A stretch of 38,872 nucleotides of DNA. Origin: Phoronis australis (Eukaryota; Phoronida; Phoronidae). This document shows, piece by piece, positions 21,712 to 34,425 of this stretch. Location: NCBI GenBank assembly GCA_002633005.1, contig NMRA01000167.1, positions 1 to 38,872 on the forward strand, in the 5' to 3' direction. Each line of letters starts with the position of its first letter. The first letter of the stretch is position 1. The position numbers were made by a program, and so were the translations under genes. Below the pieces are notes generated by a model, which saw only the letters and a program-made list of their open reading frames with translations, was not told the origin of the DNA and did not search any database.

Positions 21712-24700
21712 TTATTCTTGTATCGTTTCCATGTCTTTTGTAGGATTGCCCGTCGTCGTATCACAATCATCTCTGTCGTCCAACATATCAATTAATTCTT
21801 CTTCTGTTGCCATGTCATCTGTTTCCTTGGTAACTGTCTGGATATGATCTGTTGGGGAATCTGAAAAGTATTCCAAGTCATAACCACAAACCAGGTGTAA
21901 ATGTTTGACAACCATCACACACAGCTGCAATGCGTCGTTACTAAGTTGTAATATTATGTGATTGACTTGAAATTTGTTCAATAACACAGCAAACTGAATG
22001 TTATTAAACAGGCCTGGCAATTCTATTATGTCCTTTTTTGCAATTATGTTTACACTTATTAATGTGTTTAAACAATTCTTCGTGCATTTATTTATGGCTT
22101 GGCCTGGTCTCATTTGTCATGGAATGCACGGACAGGAAGCATGTGACCGGCACCATACAAACGGCCAAATTTAAAATGTAAAATTCCACCAAATCACAAG
22201 GAGTTTTAAATGTTTTCTGTCCACAATTTCCCCAAAGTACCAAACGAACGTAACACCACGAAGCTATGTTATTGACATGCAACATGTGTAGTTAACTATC
22301 AGCTGGCAATAATTTTGCAAATAAAGTTAAATTTTCAACCATCAGAAGAATTCTGAACAGCAAACGCATCTAGTGAATGAGTGATTCTAGCAAGTTGCCG
22401 CTGTTTTTTGCAAGTCACATGCCCTTTCGTTGGAACCCCACGCCACCACTATAACAAATCTATGAGACAAAAACATGCCTGCCTGTCCTATATTTCCTCA
22501 GTGTTTCAGATCCTGCACAAGAACACGGCACCTAAATCAAAGCAATGCCACTGCAAGAGGCCCCTATATTCGAGTGATAAACAATAGCCCAATCTTTTTC
22601 TTGCGCTTTTGGTCCAAAAAGTCAGTATGCATTCCCAAAGCAGGTACCGTGACTAATAAGTATGACGAGTGGTCATTAATACATTATCTTCGGATATTTT
22701 AAATGAGAGTGACAAACAGGATGTTAGATAGATCGTTGACAAAAAGACCAGGAAGGAGCCTGTTTTATCAAAGGTCTTAAGTCTTGCCTTACCCAAGATG
22801 GCCATGACTTTGATTTTAATTTACACACAGATCATTATTGTGGTTAGTGAAGGTGATCGTCGAGTATGAATTTTAAAAATGACCAACTTGACATCTGCAG
22901 CAATTTTTTGCTCTTCTTAAAAAACGCAGCGTCGCATTTGTAATAACTTCGCTACAACTGAAGTTATGGTCTTTGATCAAACTGGCCCCTGGTGTTAAAC
23001 AACATGTTGTCTGTCATCCACAAAAAGAGATTACATCAAGCACGTTCGCAACACAGGAAGACTCTAAAATTTGGAATGGAGACTTCAGATGTTAGTTGCC
23101 GCCTATTGAAATTTCATATGTCACGTATTGCTGTACACAAAGAAAGAGGAGTGACCTCCCAAGTTTAGTTTCGCACTTATGTCAGTTAATAGGACAGTCC
23201 CAGATTACACAGGGATACTTGAAACTTGCAGAATTCACCAACAATGCATCTTCATCAGTTGAGGTTCTCTGGAATTTCTCATTTGTTGATGGCTAGATAT
23301 TTTCACGTTTTTCTTGGCTGCATTCACTGTATTCGACTTTCCAATGCCAGCAAAGTGCTACTGCTGTGCCGTGGGATGTAAGTTCCACGGCAGAAAGTTG
23401 GATAAACTTGAGAAGTATCCATAGATGCGATATTTTCCGACATTGTTCTTAGAACGAGCTCGATATTTGCAGAATGCAGAAAATGTAGCAATGCGTTTTC
23501 TTACCTCCAAAACAAAGCAAATTTCTACCCAGGACCATCATAATTTTTTGACTTGGCAGGAAATTTTAGAGTTAGAATTTCAGAAACATAGCAACATTTA
23601 CCTGTGTTGTTTTGGACCTCCTTCAAATCTGATGTGGTTTGTAAACGATCTGTTATCTCTTGATCATTATCTTTGTCACAAGGTGTCACTGGTGGTTGAC
23701 TATCTTGACTTGGCTGCTGTCCTGTAGAGGTCACTTTGGCTGGTGTGACCACCTGAAACTTTCCCCCACTAGGAGACTGAAAACCTGTTGAAGAATTTGA
23801 ACAAAAAATGAAACACTTGGTACATGACATCCTTTATAAAATTCCTAATAAAGGAAAATTAATTCTATCGAGCAGTTTTAAATAGTTAACAAACTGGTCT
23901 AAAAAATTAATGCTGATGTCGTCGATGAAGAAATTCGGAAGAGCGTGGACGAAGCAGATAGTACAAAAATGTCTGTAGAATGTATAAATTTGGCAAGAGT
24001 TTCACTGAAAATTGGTAGTGTAGTACATAGCACACACACCAGAATACAGACACAACCATCACTTTGGTTACTTTATGAAATTCTTATTAGTGGGCAATGA
24101 ATGTTATAATTTACTACTCAATATACAGTAAAGAAGCAACAGTTACTGATAAATTTCACAATGATTGAGATCAGGTAACTCACCAAGTCTTGATGCCCGT
24201 TTTTGAAGAGCTATCTCTTTATTCCTTTTAATTCTTTCAAGCTGTTCAGGGGTTAGCTACAAAAAACACCAGATAAGAAGAAACATGATTTTTTTCTGTC
24301 TTCGATTCAAAGTAAAGATAATTTGGCAGCAGCCACTTGCATACAAAACATGAGGCAGATTTGTTCAAATTCACAGTACACACGTCTATCTTCCAGTGTT
24401 ACAATGCAGGAAGTCAGTTCTACACTAAAGACACTAGAGCCGTACAGCTCTTATGAGAGGGTCATAATAATTGTATTTGTGCCTCGAAGATAATTCTAAA
24501 TTACAAAGAGTACGCTTTGAGAGCCCACAAATATAGGACTAACTAAAAACTAGCATATGACAAGTTTGAGATGGTTTGCAACCCCAAAAAGATCCCTGCG
24601 CAATGAAACTGTGGAGAAACGAAAGTATGGTAAAAATATGAAATTGAGAACTCGACAAATCAGATGAAAGATTTCACAAGTGTTTCAATATACTGTATAC

Positions 24701-27700
24701 ACATATCATCTTCAGGATATTTTCAACCACAGAACAAATTAACAGACAAATTTTAATTAAAAAAATGTTTTCTCCAATGCAAAATAGAAAAAAATGAAAC
24801 ATTTCTTGCAAATGAAGTCCTTCCGAGTCCCAACATAATATCGATATTAGTTTACATGTAAGTCAAGTGAGCTCAAAACAGGTATAACAAGTATTTGGGA
24901 ATAGAATGTGAACCATCTTAACAATGAGGCACAGATCTTAAGTACGCACCTCTTGGACGACATCCTGCTGTGGTTTGGCGATGGGAGTACTGGTGACATT
25001 CGCTGAATTCTCATTGGCTGGAGTGGGAAGGTCAGAGGTCATGGACTCACATGCAAACTGCTGACTGGCTGCCTGCTTCTCAGCTCTTCTCCTCTCCTCC
25101 TCCTCTCTTAAAATCTCATCAAATAGTTCTTCATCATCACCATCAATATTATCCTATAACGTAAAACGTGGCTCAAGTCTTGTTGTCATAACATGAGTAA
25201 GGTAAAACCTCACCAAATTGGGACAAAAATTGTAACCAAAATAGCCATTTTTTCATTTTTCAAATTGTTGCGAATGTAAGCAATTTTTCAAAATATTGTC
25301 AAGTGGTAGCTATGGTACAAACAAGGACGAAGTGTGGGTTAGTATGATACGTGTCCATTTTTCTTTCTCGAAGTGGTGGGTTCGAGTCCCACTGAGCCAC
25401 AATGCTAATCCCTTGAGCCAGGTCTCCAGCTCCCCAGATTGGTTATAACTATATATTAATAAGAGCACAAAAATGGTTCCGTGCAATGGTCCCACATACG
25501 CCGCCTGCTCAAGTCTGGTACAACGTGTACCAGACCACCTGCAATCATTAGTTTTTATATTACGGTGCAAACCTTGAACATGTGAAAGCATTACTTTATT
25601 AAATCAAAAAATAAAGTTTTCCTTTTCCACCAAATTGTGTCTTAAATTACTAAGATTTTATCATATTTCATTCATGGAGTCTCCATAAACTTTAATTTGT
25701 ATTAATTGTATTTTTTTGTCCACTACTACTACTACTACTACTATTGTAGACCAGTTATGTTAACACTGCTGTACAACAGATTCTCTTCATAGACCATTAT
25801 CCTTTGCGGTATCAAATGACTATTTAGTGGAAATAAGTTGCAGTTTTAGCCGAGGAATTGTCTGTACAACCCAGTTCATAGTGCTCCATTAACTCAGTGC
25901 GTACCTATGAATGATAATCAGACACGTCGGGGTGACAGGGGTAAAGCTTTACCACCTGTCTGACTGAGACTCCAGTGTTAACGTGATTAGCACGTAATGC
26001 TCCAACAGAATGATCCCCCTCGACGTGAAGACCAGTGCCAGGCTGCATGAAACAGTCCCAAATAGGGACTCAACTAAGGTCTCTGAATCTAACGCGTGCT
26101 TGTGGACTGGTGAAAACATTATGCTGTTTTCGTTTCATTACTAAGTCAATTTTTGTCTTTGATACAAAGCGAGAGTGAATTCCATGCCAAATTCTCAATA
26201 ATATTTAAAATAAGGATCATTTTATGCAACAGCCTGTGTCCCTATTTATTTTCAATGAACTAAGGGCTCAGTTTTTAGTTCTGAAAATGACATTTAGACA
26301 AAGAGGACCTCGTAATAATATAAAATGTTAAGAAAAGATAACATCTTACAGTAAAGAACAACACAAATATGCAAAAGATTTAGGGACCTTTAGTAGAGTC
26401 CCTCTTTGGGACTGTTTCATGCAACCGGGCACTGAAGCCCATTCTACGCGACACAGAAAAGTCATACACGATAACTGGTAAAGTCTAGGCATATAGCATA
26501 AATGTAAAGAACAATACACAGATGCGTCGGAGAAGGCAGTTACCGCTTGGAACACAACTTGGCCTAAACTTTACAAATTAAAGCGGTGCCAGAGGTAATT
26601 GAAATGCACATAAAATTATGAAGGACGTTAGCAGTATATGAGGAAATAACAACAAAAATCTTGTTGTCCACACCATCTTTTCAAAAGTACCGTTGCCGAA
26701 AAATTTTTTTATCATGATTTGAGAAATGACATCAAAAGTAAGCCAAAAAATTTCAGTCATTTTCAACAGACCAGCCTACAAATCTACTTTTTAATTGAAT
26801 GAGCCATTTGGAAACGAAGGTAGTTGTCTAGTATTTCTTTTAACGGAAGTGGAAATAGTCAATACAGTCGGTCTTTTGAACTGGCCTTGGTATTGCAAAT
26901 TCTTGTGAAGGACACGTGAAGAGAACAAATGATGATTATTTTATAACTCAAATATGCTTCATAACAAATGTTAAGGTAGAATATTCCATGTTCCTTCGAA
27001 AACCATTGCCCGCAAAAAACGTCAGGCGAGCCATCCCATGTGGCTACCAATAGTTTCTGACGGGGTATAGTCAAACTACATCAGCCTCCATCAGTTATTT
27101 CACAAGTTAATTTTGCAAAATGGCCTCCGTGTTCAGAATTACGCAATCGATGTGTAAAATGAGAAATGCTCACTCGCTATTCTTGTTTTTAAACAAACTA
27201 AAAAATTAATATACATTTTTCCCATCAACAATGGCTTCACTGACGAAACACAATCGAGCAGCCTCCACAGTCTCAGTTGACTCACTTGGAAACTAAAGCG
27301 TGAAAATATTAAATAGTACGTCATATTTCCAATTTTCAAGGTATCAATTAAAGCACCAAACGCTTTTCATTTCAATATTGTGGCAGTATTTCTTGTTTCG
27401 GTATTTGGTATTATACAGACACTGGGAACAGGTGCCCAACCTTAGCTATGTCACTGCTTCACCACTCACCCCAGCCTTCTCAGCCTCATCACCGCTGTTA
27501 TCCTGGTCGGCAGACGCAAAGTCTTCATCCAGCAGAGGCATGTCCAGACGCATTTTATTCACACACGTCTGGAAAATAAGCTTCATCTAGCATGGTACAA
27601 CAAATTGATTCTTAGTGAATTTCCAAATTTCCAAACATGCAGTAACAAGGGCAACCCTGATAGTTCTGGTTTTGCGCCACATCAATACAATACAAAAGCA

Positions 27701-30700
27701 ACGTGAAGCATTGAAATGCGCCCATGAATGCACTGTAAACAGTGTGCTTCTAGGGTGTTTATATCATAAAAATGGCCACTAGATAGTGAAAAATATTTTG
27801 AATCCATCAAAAAACTGGAAAATGTCACCGTTTTTTAACAGAAAACTATTTACCACATTTCATTTTTTGTTTGAGGGTAACCCTTTTGGACGTTTGTGTT
27901 ACTGAAGACAAATTATTTGAAGCAGTCCAAAGGAAAGGCTTGTTGGTTGCTGTCTTGGTAAAGCAAAAATATCATTTTACGCCAATTCTTCACTTATGTG
28001 AACTGGACTGGACCAGGGAAAATTTAAATTCTAACAGAAGTTCACATAACAATACTCATCTACAGAGCTCCAATCATTGTTATGAGCAATGCTACTTCAG
28101 TGGTTGCTATTAAAAGATAGGCAAGCAGAATCAACAAGGGAACTGAGGCTCTACACATCAATTGGCAACTGACACACCTCAGGTTGTCATTGTTAGTCTA
28201 GTCTACGGTTACTCCTTGTAACTGACTGTGTCCGTGTATCATTACTTGTTGTTGGGCCTAGCAAGGTGGCCACTGTTTTTGGTTCTGAGGATGGTGTTTT
28301 AATAAACGGCAAAACATGTTAAGTCTCCATGATAGAAAGTAGCAGTGTAAGTTAATAAAAACAATAACTTGGATTTTAACCCAGAAACTGGCACACCACA
28401 AGTTGTCATTGTTAGTCTAGTCTACTGTTACTCTCCTGTAACTGACAGTCTGTGTATCATTACTTGTTGTTGGGCCTAGCAAGGTGGCCACTGTTTTTGG
28501 TTCTGAGGATGGTGTTTTAATAAACACCGAAACATCTCAAGCTGCATATTATGCCATTCAGATGAACTCGTAGAAATGGCCGACATGAATTCATACACAA
28601 AATCTTTTATACCTGGACCTCTTTTTTCTTGCCCAGCCGCTCAACACGTTCCAAGACTTCATCAAAGGGCATCTTGGGAAATAAGCGATGGGCCCAATGC
28701 TCCAGGACACTCATCATTTTCTTCAGGTCTTCTCTCTACAACATTCAAGTCCCAATGCGTGCACTTTTTGCCATGAATTCAAAAATAACCGTGACACTAC
28801 AGTTTGAACACTCAATGTCCACTCAGCACTCACTTGATGATGATTCGGACTAACATCGTTTTCTTATGAATTTTGTGTTCTCATGTTTTTTCTCAAATTT
28901 TTTACATCACTGTAACTATAAACACTGATGTCATTAACTTTTCGCCATATACACTGCCATTCGATTCACACCAATCAGTGGTCTCCACAACCTGTTTCAT
29001 CACAGTAACGACTTTAAATTTTGTCTAGACAAGTTTGGCTTGCTTGCGTTGAGCTTGAAAATCCTTGGAATTTGTTTGATTTTTGGGAGATTAGTTATTT
29101 CTGAAGCAAACTATGATATTTTGGACTTTGGGCACAAGCTCACAGTATTTATTCCATGACATTACGTTAACGTGCAACCTGCCCACAGTATGGGCACGGA
29201 GTTTCCAGCATGTACATAAATTATTAATTCCGGTTGAATTTGAATTTTCTGCAGTGGAGAACACTGTCTGCCAATTATTGAATATTCATGAATATTTTGG
29301 TGAATGAGCAACCATGAAGCGGGCAGCATAAAGGTCAAGATGTTGATAAGGAGCAGCCCGTTGACCAGCAAACTGAATAAACAACAGCCACCTGAAGGCA
29401 TCCCCAGACATCCTCTTAATGTTCAGGCAAGGTCCTTTTAACACAATATCCGTGAAATAACTGCACCACTATAGGACTGGTCTCAGCTTGTACCTTGTAC
29501 TCTGAGAGAGGCCCTGGTTTTCGTCATTTAATGGAAATTGGACCAGATCCATGAATCTGACATGTTTCATGGAATTTTCATATTTTTATGGCAGATTTTT
29601 GGCTATTACCGTAATCGTTCGGGTTAACGCCCATGCTCAGTTAACCGCCCATCCCCGACTTTAAGTGGATTTCCGATTTAACCGCCCACTGCTCAGTTAA
29701 GCGCCCCCCTGCGATTTTTGAAGATTTCCAGTTAAGCGCCCACCTCTCGGTTAAGCGCCCATCCCGACTTTTAAAGAATGAAGATTTAGTGCCTATTGCT
29801 AAGGAAACGCGCGATTCCCCAACTTTTAGAAAAAGATCGATGATCACAATGAGTGCAACGACGCCGGGACTCCGAGACGGTGGTTTAGCAATCTGAATCA
29901 CAATACAGGTAAAGAGTTATTGTCTTGGGTCATGAACTCACTTCAAAATACTTGAACCTTTTTGTCACTTTATTTTCTTCCCTTGTTTGCAAAGTTTAAG
30001 AACGCCGCCGGCGTCAAAACCTCCGCTTTCAGCGACTTTGTCTGCCGCACTGAGTTTCCGTCTGCAGTGCACTAGATAAAACATACATTCGAAAAAATCA
30101 GGCCAGAGAAATGTGACAATGGTTTTGCCAACCCTCCAAATTCTATTAAGGTGGGAAGCTCTCGTATTTTGAACAAAACTCCCAACTCACGGAAAGATGT
30201 CAAATTCTCAATATTTTGATGAATATAACTGCCGGGTTATAGAGGATGTGGGGCGACCGAAGGGACAGTACAAGTGCCTTACTGGGTTACCGATTTCGTT
30301 GTCATTAAAGTTTGAAAAACTAATTCAGCTGTTTTTTGTGTTTGGGATGTTTATGTTCGAGACTCCAAGATTCAATGCCATTTTCAACGTAACGTTCTAC
30401 GGCTGTTTTATTTTGACCGAGGTTGGCAGACATAAGACAATCATCAATCAAAAGTTACCGCAAAGGCATTACTCAAAAAAGTGCTTAAGATTTTAATATT
30501 AAAAAATACTAACACTATGAATGGGATGAGTCTAATAAATGAACCCGTATAGTAGAGTCTGAGAAAGTAGTAGTTCATACACAATTACCTGCGTTGGTAA
30601 AAATAATTCGAAAACGAAGCCCTCATTATACGGTTAACCGGCACCAATGGTTTGTTCCAACGAGCAAAGTGTCCATACTGAGTCCGTGTTGTTGGAAACA

Positions 30701-33700
30701 GGACTCGGCACTAGACATAACGAGCTGCAGGTCGCATTGGCGACCTAAATTTCGAAAATGCGAGCCGGGATTTTGGTCATCTTGTATTTAGTCGTAACAT
30801 GTGACCTGAAATTTCCAATGTTTCTATTCATTGTTAAACGATCAACTTACCAAATTTTGTTGTGGAAAACACATTTTTATTTTACATGCAAGATTTCCAG
30901 ATTATCCAATTATATCACCTACAATATCGTACTGCGACACTGTTCGGTACCGCTGTTTGCACGCAATGTCCCCGCAAACGATCGCGACTTGGAAATGTCG
31001 GCAAGTAATTGGCCTGTTTCAATATTCGTCTCGTTTCTATGGCAAAAGACAGCAGCAAACAGATTCTCAAGACCTTCTTTCCGGGGTTGAGAAAGCGCAT
31101 ATGAGTCACCTGTCGATCACATGTGCAGTCAAGGTAAGTTGCACTTCAGAGCGTGGGAACTCACGCGCACGCACCACACCATAGTCGCACATCAAAACAG
31201 AACAGCGACAGTACAAACTATAAGAGTATAGCAGCTTGACTGTAGATTTAAGCTGACTGGGTATTTATTTGACACTGAACTTGGGCCTCCTGCTGTTTTA
31301 AAAAAAATAACGTACCCCAAAACTGCGACGCAGTCTCAGTTCTGATAAGTCGCGGCTCAATGTTCCCAAGGCCCCAGGGGTTCACCCCCTCCCACTGCTG
31401 CCAACTGACCTATCGCAAGCTCCGCCCCCTTGTGTAATGTCGACAAACAAACAATAAGTTTTACCCGGCAACATGTTGTTTGTCAGGTAAAACGGCGGCT
31501 TGGAAACCAAGGTGCGTCAATAATGCTGCGTTCTAAATGGTCAGTTAAGCCATCACTCAAAATCCTGGCGATAGGTCAATTTTCAGTCAGCCTACGTCAT
31601 AGATATTTCAGACTCGAACGGGAAGGACTTTGTTCCGGTTGAAACTAGCCAGTGAAGAAACAAAATTATTCGGGAGGGCTAAAAAGGCAGGTAGAAACAA
31701 TATTCACAAAGTTAAGGGAATTCTTCAAAATCCGAGAGCTTCCCACCCCAAAGCGAATTAGGAGTGTTGGCAAGACCACTGTGACGTTTCTCTGGCTTTA
31801 TTTTTTGCGAATATGTTTTATCCAGAGCACTGCAGATGGAAACTTAGCACGGCAGACGGCACCGCTGAAATCCTAGGTATTGAAGCCGGCGGGGTTCTTA
31901 GTTTTGCGAACATGGGAAGAAAATTAAGTGACAAAGCGTTCAAGGTTTTACATTTTGAAGCAAGTCCATGACCCGGGACAATAATTTGTTACTTGTATTA
32001 TAATTCACATTGCCAAACCACCGTCTTCCACGCTGTCCACCTAAAGTAGGGGATGGGCGTTTAAGTGAACATGGGCGTTAACCCAAATGTTTACGGTAGT
32101 CTCCCTTGATGACTGAGAATGAAGGGGAAATATTACCAGGAAGTAAAGGTGGCTAAGCTATTCTGTAGTCGCACTAATAGTTATTGCCAGTAATTTTTGC
32201 TGTTGACAGAATTAGCACGTGAAAAAGGTATTTTGTCTGATTACTTTTGTCATGTACTGTATGGAAGGCTTTAAATCAAGCTGTCAACACACAGGTTGTT
32301 ATTCAACTGTATTACTTTTAATGTGGACAAGTACATGTTGAATTTGATCAGACAAAATACATGAATTGTCCACGGACTCTGTTCGTTGTCACCACGCCAT
32401 ACTTTTTAAATACGGTTTAATTTATACAGTTCACAACAGGAACGATTTCAATTGTGTAATTTTATTAGAGGAGGCTGTTGGAAAACAATTATTGCCAGGG
32501 CAGGCAACCTTCTAGAAATACAGCCAACAAATGAACAAAATAAAGAGTACCTCATGCCCTCGACCTTTGAACTTGACGTCCTTGAATAAATTGGGAATGA
32601 TAGGAATGCCGCGATCACCAGTTAACCTAGGAGAAAATGAAGAGCCATCGACATAACATTATAAACATTGAATTCATTTGGCTATTGTTAATAGTTTTAA
32701 AACGAAAAACAATAAAAGTAAACCTTAGGAAAATTTAATACAAAAAATGCGGTGTATGAAATTACCATCATAGTAATTCACTAAAATCTGAATTTAAACT
32801 TATCTTGTTTGTATTAATTTTGTATATGGTATGATCAGAAGCAATTTCACATTAAAGGAGGCCCAAAGCTTAAAAGTCGGTAATTGTTAGTGACTGTAGT
32901 AAAAATAGAGATAAAGCCACAAGGTACAAACATTAACTTTAAATTAAAGCGTACTAAAATGCTCAATCTTGTAACATGAAGAACTGGCTCACAACCACGC
33001 CATAAATTCATCAGCGGTCAATAAATCGTCACTAAATCTTGGTATCAACCACTGTCCTTGGTAAATACTTGCCTCAACCCTATAATTTTAGAATATCATA
33101 AAACAATGCCTCTACATTCTACAGTGATTGCACCCTACGTTACGTATACCCTCAAAATTCGCGCTAAAAAATTTGGCAACGAAAGAGTCAACACCTGTCT
33201 GTTAAGAGGCTGAACTTTAACCCAAACAAACACATTACAGCTGCTAATTTCAAGATGGTGCCCAACTCCGACTGAGTTCACACACAGTATTTCAATGCAC
33301 TATGACTAATTACCTGGCCGGGTCTAACTTGGGTTGAGGTCTTGTCACCACCTTTTTGGCTGCTCCTTTGATGTTTTTTAATTTGTTGAGAACACTAGTG
33401 CTCAGTTCCTCATTTTCACCTGAGCAAAACAATTTGACAATTAGCAAAAAATGGAATTTTACAATAAAAACAACAACTTTAGGAATAAACTTTTATTAAA
33501 GTTGTGAAATGGAAAATTATAAATTATATTCAGCAAGAAGGCGGAACGGAAGCAATGAATTCCCATCCCACTCCAACCTCATCGACCAGGGGCAGATCTA
33601 GGATTTTTTGAAGGTGAGGTCGGACCAAAGATTTTTTAAAAAAAAGAGGTGGTCCAAGTCAACAATTTGAAAATTCTAAATTTGATATCACTAAAATCAA

Positions 33701-34034
33701 GGGAAAAGAGGAGGTCCGAACCCCCTTCATCCCCTGGATCTGCCTATGCATTCAGTGACAGCCATTTTGCCAAGTTACGTTAAAGGTTTCAAGGTGAAGC
33801 ATACTCGCCAAACACTCGCCTTTCATTCACATGATTTTGCAATAGATTCTCACGTCTACTAAATGCAGCCCAGTTGGGCGTAGTCTCACCTTCCCCGCCC
33901 TGCCCTTCCTCATCCTGTCCGAGGTCGGCGTCGTCCAGTTCAGGCATGGCAGGGGGTTGGGGAAACTCCCCATCGTCTTCCACACCAGTATCCCTTCCAA
34001 ATACGTCATCCATATCCAGGTCTATCGACTCCAT
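21712..34034 (-). CDS. TIPIN: TIMELESS-interacting protein TIPIN (complete, 9 exons)
   Basis: Exons in coding order: 34034-33890, 33419-33314, 32626-32551, 28735-28613, 27568-27470, 25153-24950, 24256-24184, 23784-23602, 21860-21712. They total 1158 nt, giving 385 aa plus TAA; the phases 1,2,0,0,0,0,1,1 all fit. TIPIN binds TIMELESS in the fork protection complex and links it to RPA, supporting fork pausing and ATR-CHK1 signalling in the nucleus. Residues 1-48 are acidic. The Swi3 domain spans about 75-165: [59 protein letters not shown], then [14 protein letters not shown]. Residues 252-275 ([20 protein letters not shown]) are the RPA32-binding helix that resembles motifs in UNG2, XPA and SMARCAL1. 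The C-terminal exons are low-complexity and acidic, making the protein longer than human TIPIN (about 301 aa). A non-coding 5' exon upstream is likely, since TGTAG precedes the start. Confidence 0.96.
23344..23424 (+). pseudogene. Short Cys-rich reading frame, possible THAP-type zinc-finger remnant
   Basis: ATG followed by 25 codons reads [20 protein letters not shown] then a few residues and a stop. The C-x-C-C-x3-C spacing near the N-terminus, followed by KFH, recalls the start of THAP domains from P-element-like transposons or host genes. The rest of the domain (second Cys-His pair, AVPTIF-like motif) is absent. It lies antisense in TIPIN intron 8. A strong donor-like GTAAGT sits at the GCK position. 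Weak call; chance is possible. Confidence 0.2.
25206..25290. mobile_element. Fragment of MITE family C in TIPIN intron 5
   Basis: CCTCACCAAATTGGGACAAAA followed by a TTTTTTCATTTTTCAA block matches the reverse complement of the right end of the 34426-34676 element. The other end is missing. Confidence 0.45.
25345..25580 (+). repeat. tRNA-derived SINE-like sequence with B box and hairpin
   Basis: GGTTCGAGTCC at 25379-25389 is a perfect pol III B box and is followed by CACTGAGCCAC, a typical T-stem and acceptor remnant. The A box is weak. A perfect 10-bp hairpin (GTCTGGTACA, ACG loop) lies at 25513-25535. In TIPIN intron 5. A degraded SINE is more likely than a working tRNA gene. Confidence 0.5.
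25721..25744 (+). repeat. (ACT)n microsatellite
   Basis: Seven ACT triplets in a row in TIPIN intron 5. Confidence 0.85.
26032..26435. mobile_element. Inverted-repeat element in TIPIN intron 5
   Basis: CAGTGCCAGGCTGCATGAAA plus CAGTCCCAAATAGGGACT on the left matches, reverse-complemented, the segment around 26378-26435 (CAGTGCCCGGTTGCATGAAA, CAGTCCCAAAGAGGGACT). The arms are about 55-60 bp at roughly 85% identity, spanning about 400 bp. No coding content. Likely a non-autonomous DNA element. Confidence 0.75.
28167..28536 (+). repeat. Two direct copies of a 150-bp sequence with a structured 3' end
   Basis: Copies at 28167-28318 and 28386-28536, offset about 219 bp, are about 90% identical. 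Each carries GTTGTCATTGTTAGTCTAGT, ATCATTACTTGTTGTTGGGC, and CTGAGGATGGTGTTTTAATA. The second ends AAACACCGAAACAT and forms a GGTGTTT/AAACACC stem. In the first copy the stem and GAAAC have mutated. In TIPIN intron 4. The ending resembles retroelement tails and a hammerhead-like core. Confidence 0.8.
29609..32096. mobile_element. Foldback DNA transposon with long inverted arms, TA-flanked, in TIPIN intron 3
   Basis: The ends are CCGTAA and TTACGG, each flanked outside by TA (29607-29608 and 32097-32098), as expected for a TA target duplication of the Tc1/mariner/pogo group. The outer 60 bp pair at about 80% (GGGTTAACGCCCATG is shared). A second block, 29870-30190, pairs with 31700-32030 at about 80%. 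The left arm has about 200 extra bases made of repeated GTTAAGCGCCCA units (29660-29760), absent on the right. The 1.5 kb interior has reading frames up to 117 codons but no transposase motif I recognise, so it is non-autonomous or has lost its gene. Confidence 0.88.
33587..33748. mobile_element. Short MITE in TIPIN intron 1
   Basis: The left end GGGGCAGATCTAGGATTTTT with GGTGAGGTCGGACC pairs with the right end GGTCCGAACCCCCTTCATCC with CTGGATCTGCCT. The 160 bp enclosed contains a poly-T/poly-A stretch. The style matches the many invertebrate elements ending in a GGCGGATCC-type word. No coding content. Confidence 0.7.
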
Positions 34035-34425
34035 TCTACAGAACATAGGATTGTTCATTAAATTAAGATAGGAAATTTTCAAGCAAATCGACATTCGTGA
34101 CATCAGCACTTAATAACTTACAAAATGGTCCATCAGAGATGAAAAGTTGTGTGTTACTGCGAATACTTGAAACTTTTCCAAACATTGTAGGGCAACAGCT
34201 GCAGTGAAGCACCCATGCTACTGTAAGAACGTGAAGAATTCTTTTGAAAAGCCATAGGAACGGTGCTGAAATTAAATTCCAGTTGCTCACCCTATACTGA
34301 AGAATTTTTTTCAGAAAAAATTTGGTGAAATTTCATCTCGTTGAAAACTGACGAAACTATATTTTTCGTCTTGTTTCCTCCATTTGATTTGCAAAAATTA
34401 CTCCACTACACAGTAACTTAAATTG

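Noticed and set aside
25379-25400. Functional tRNA gene based on the perfect B box.
   Set aside because: The A box and acceptor stem do not fit a cloverleaf; a SINE remnant explains it better.
30197-31184. Frames of 99-117 codons inside the foldback element, considered as a transposase.
   Set aside because: No DDE/D residues, helix-turn-helix or known transposase motif could be seen, and the frames do not join.
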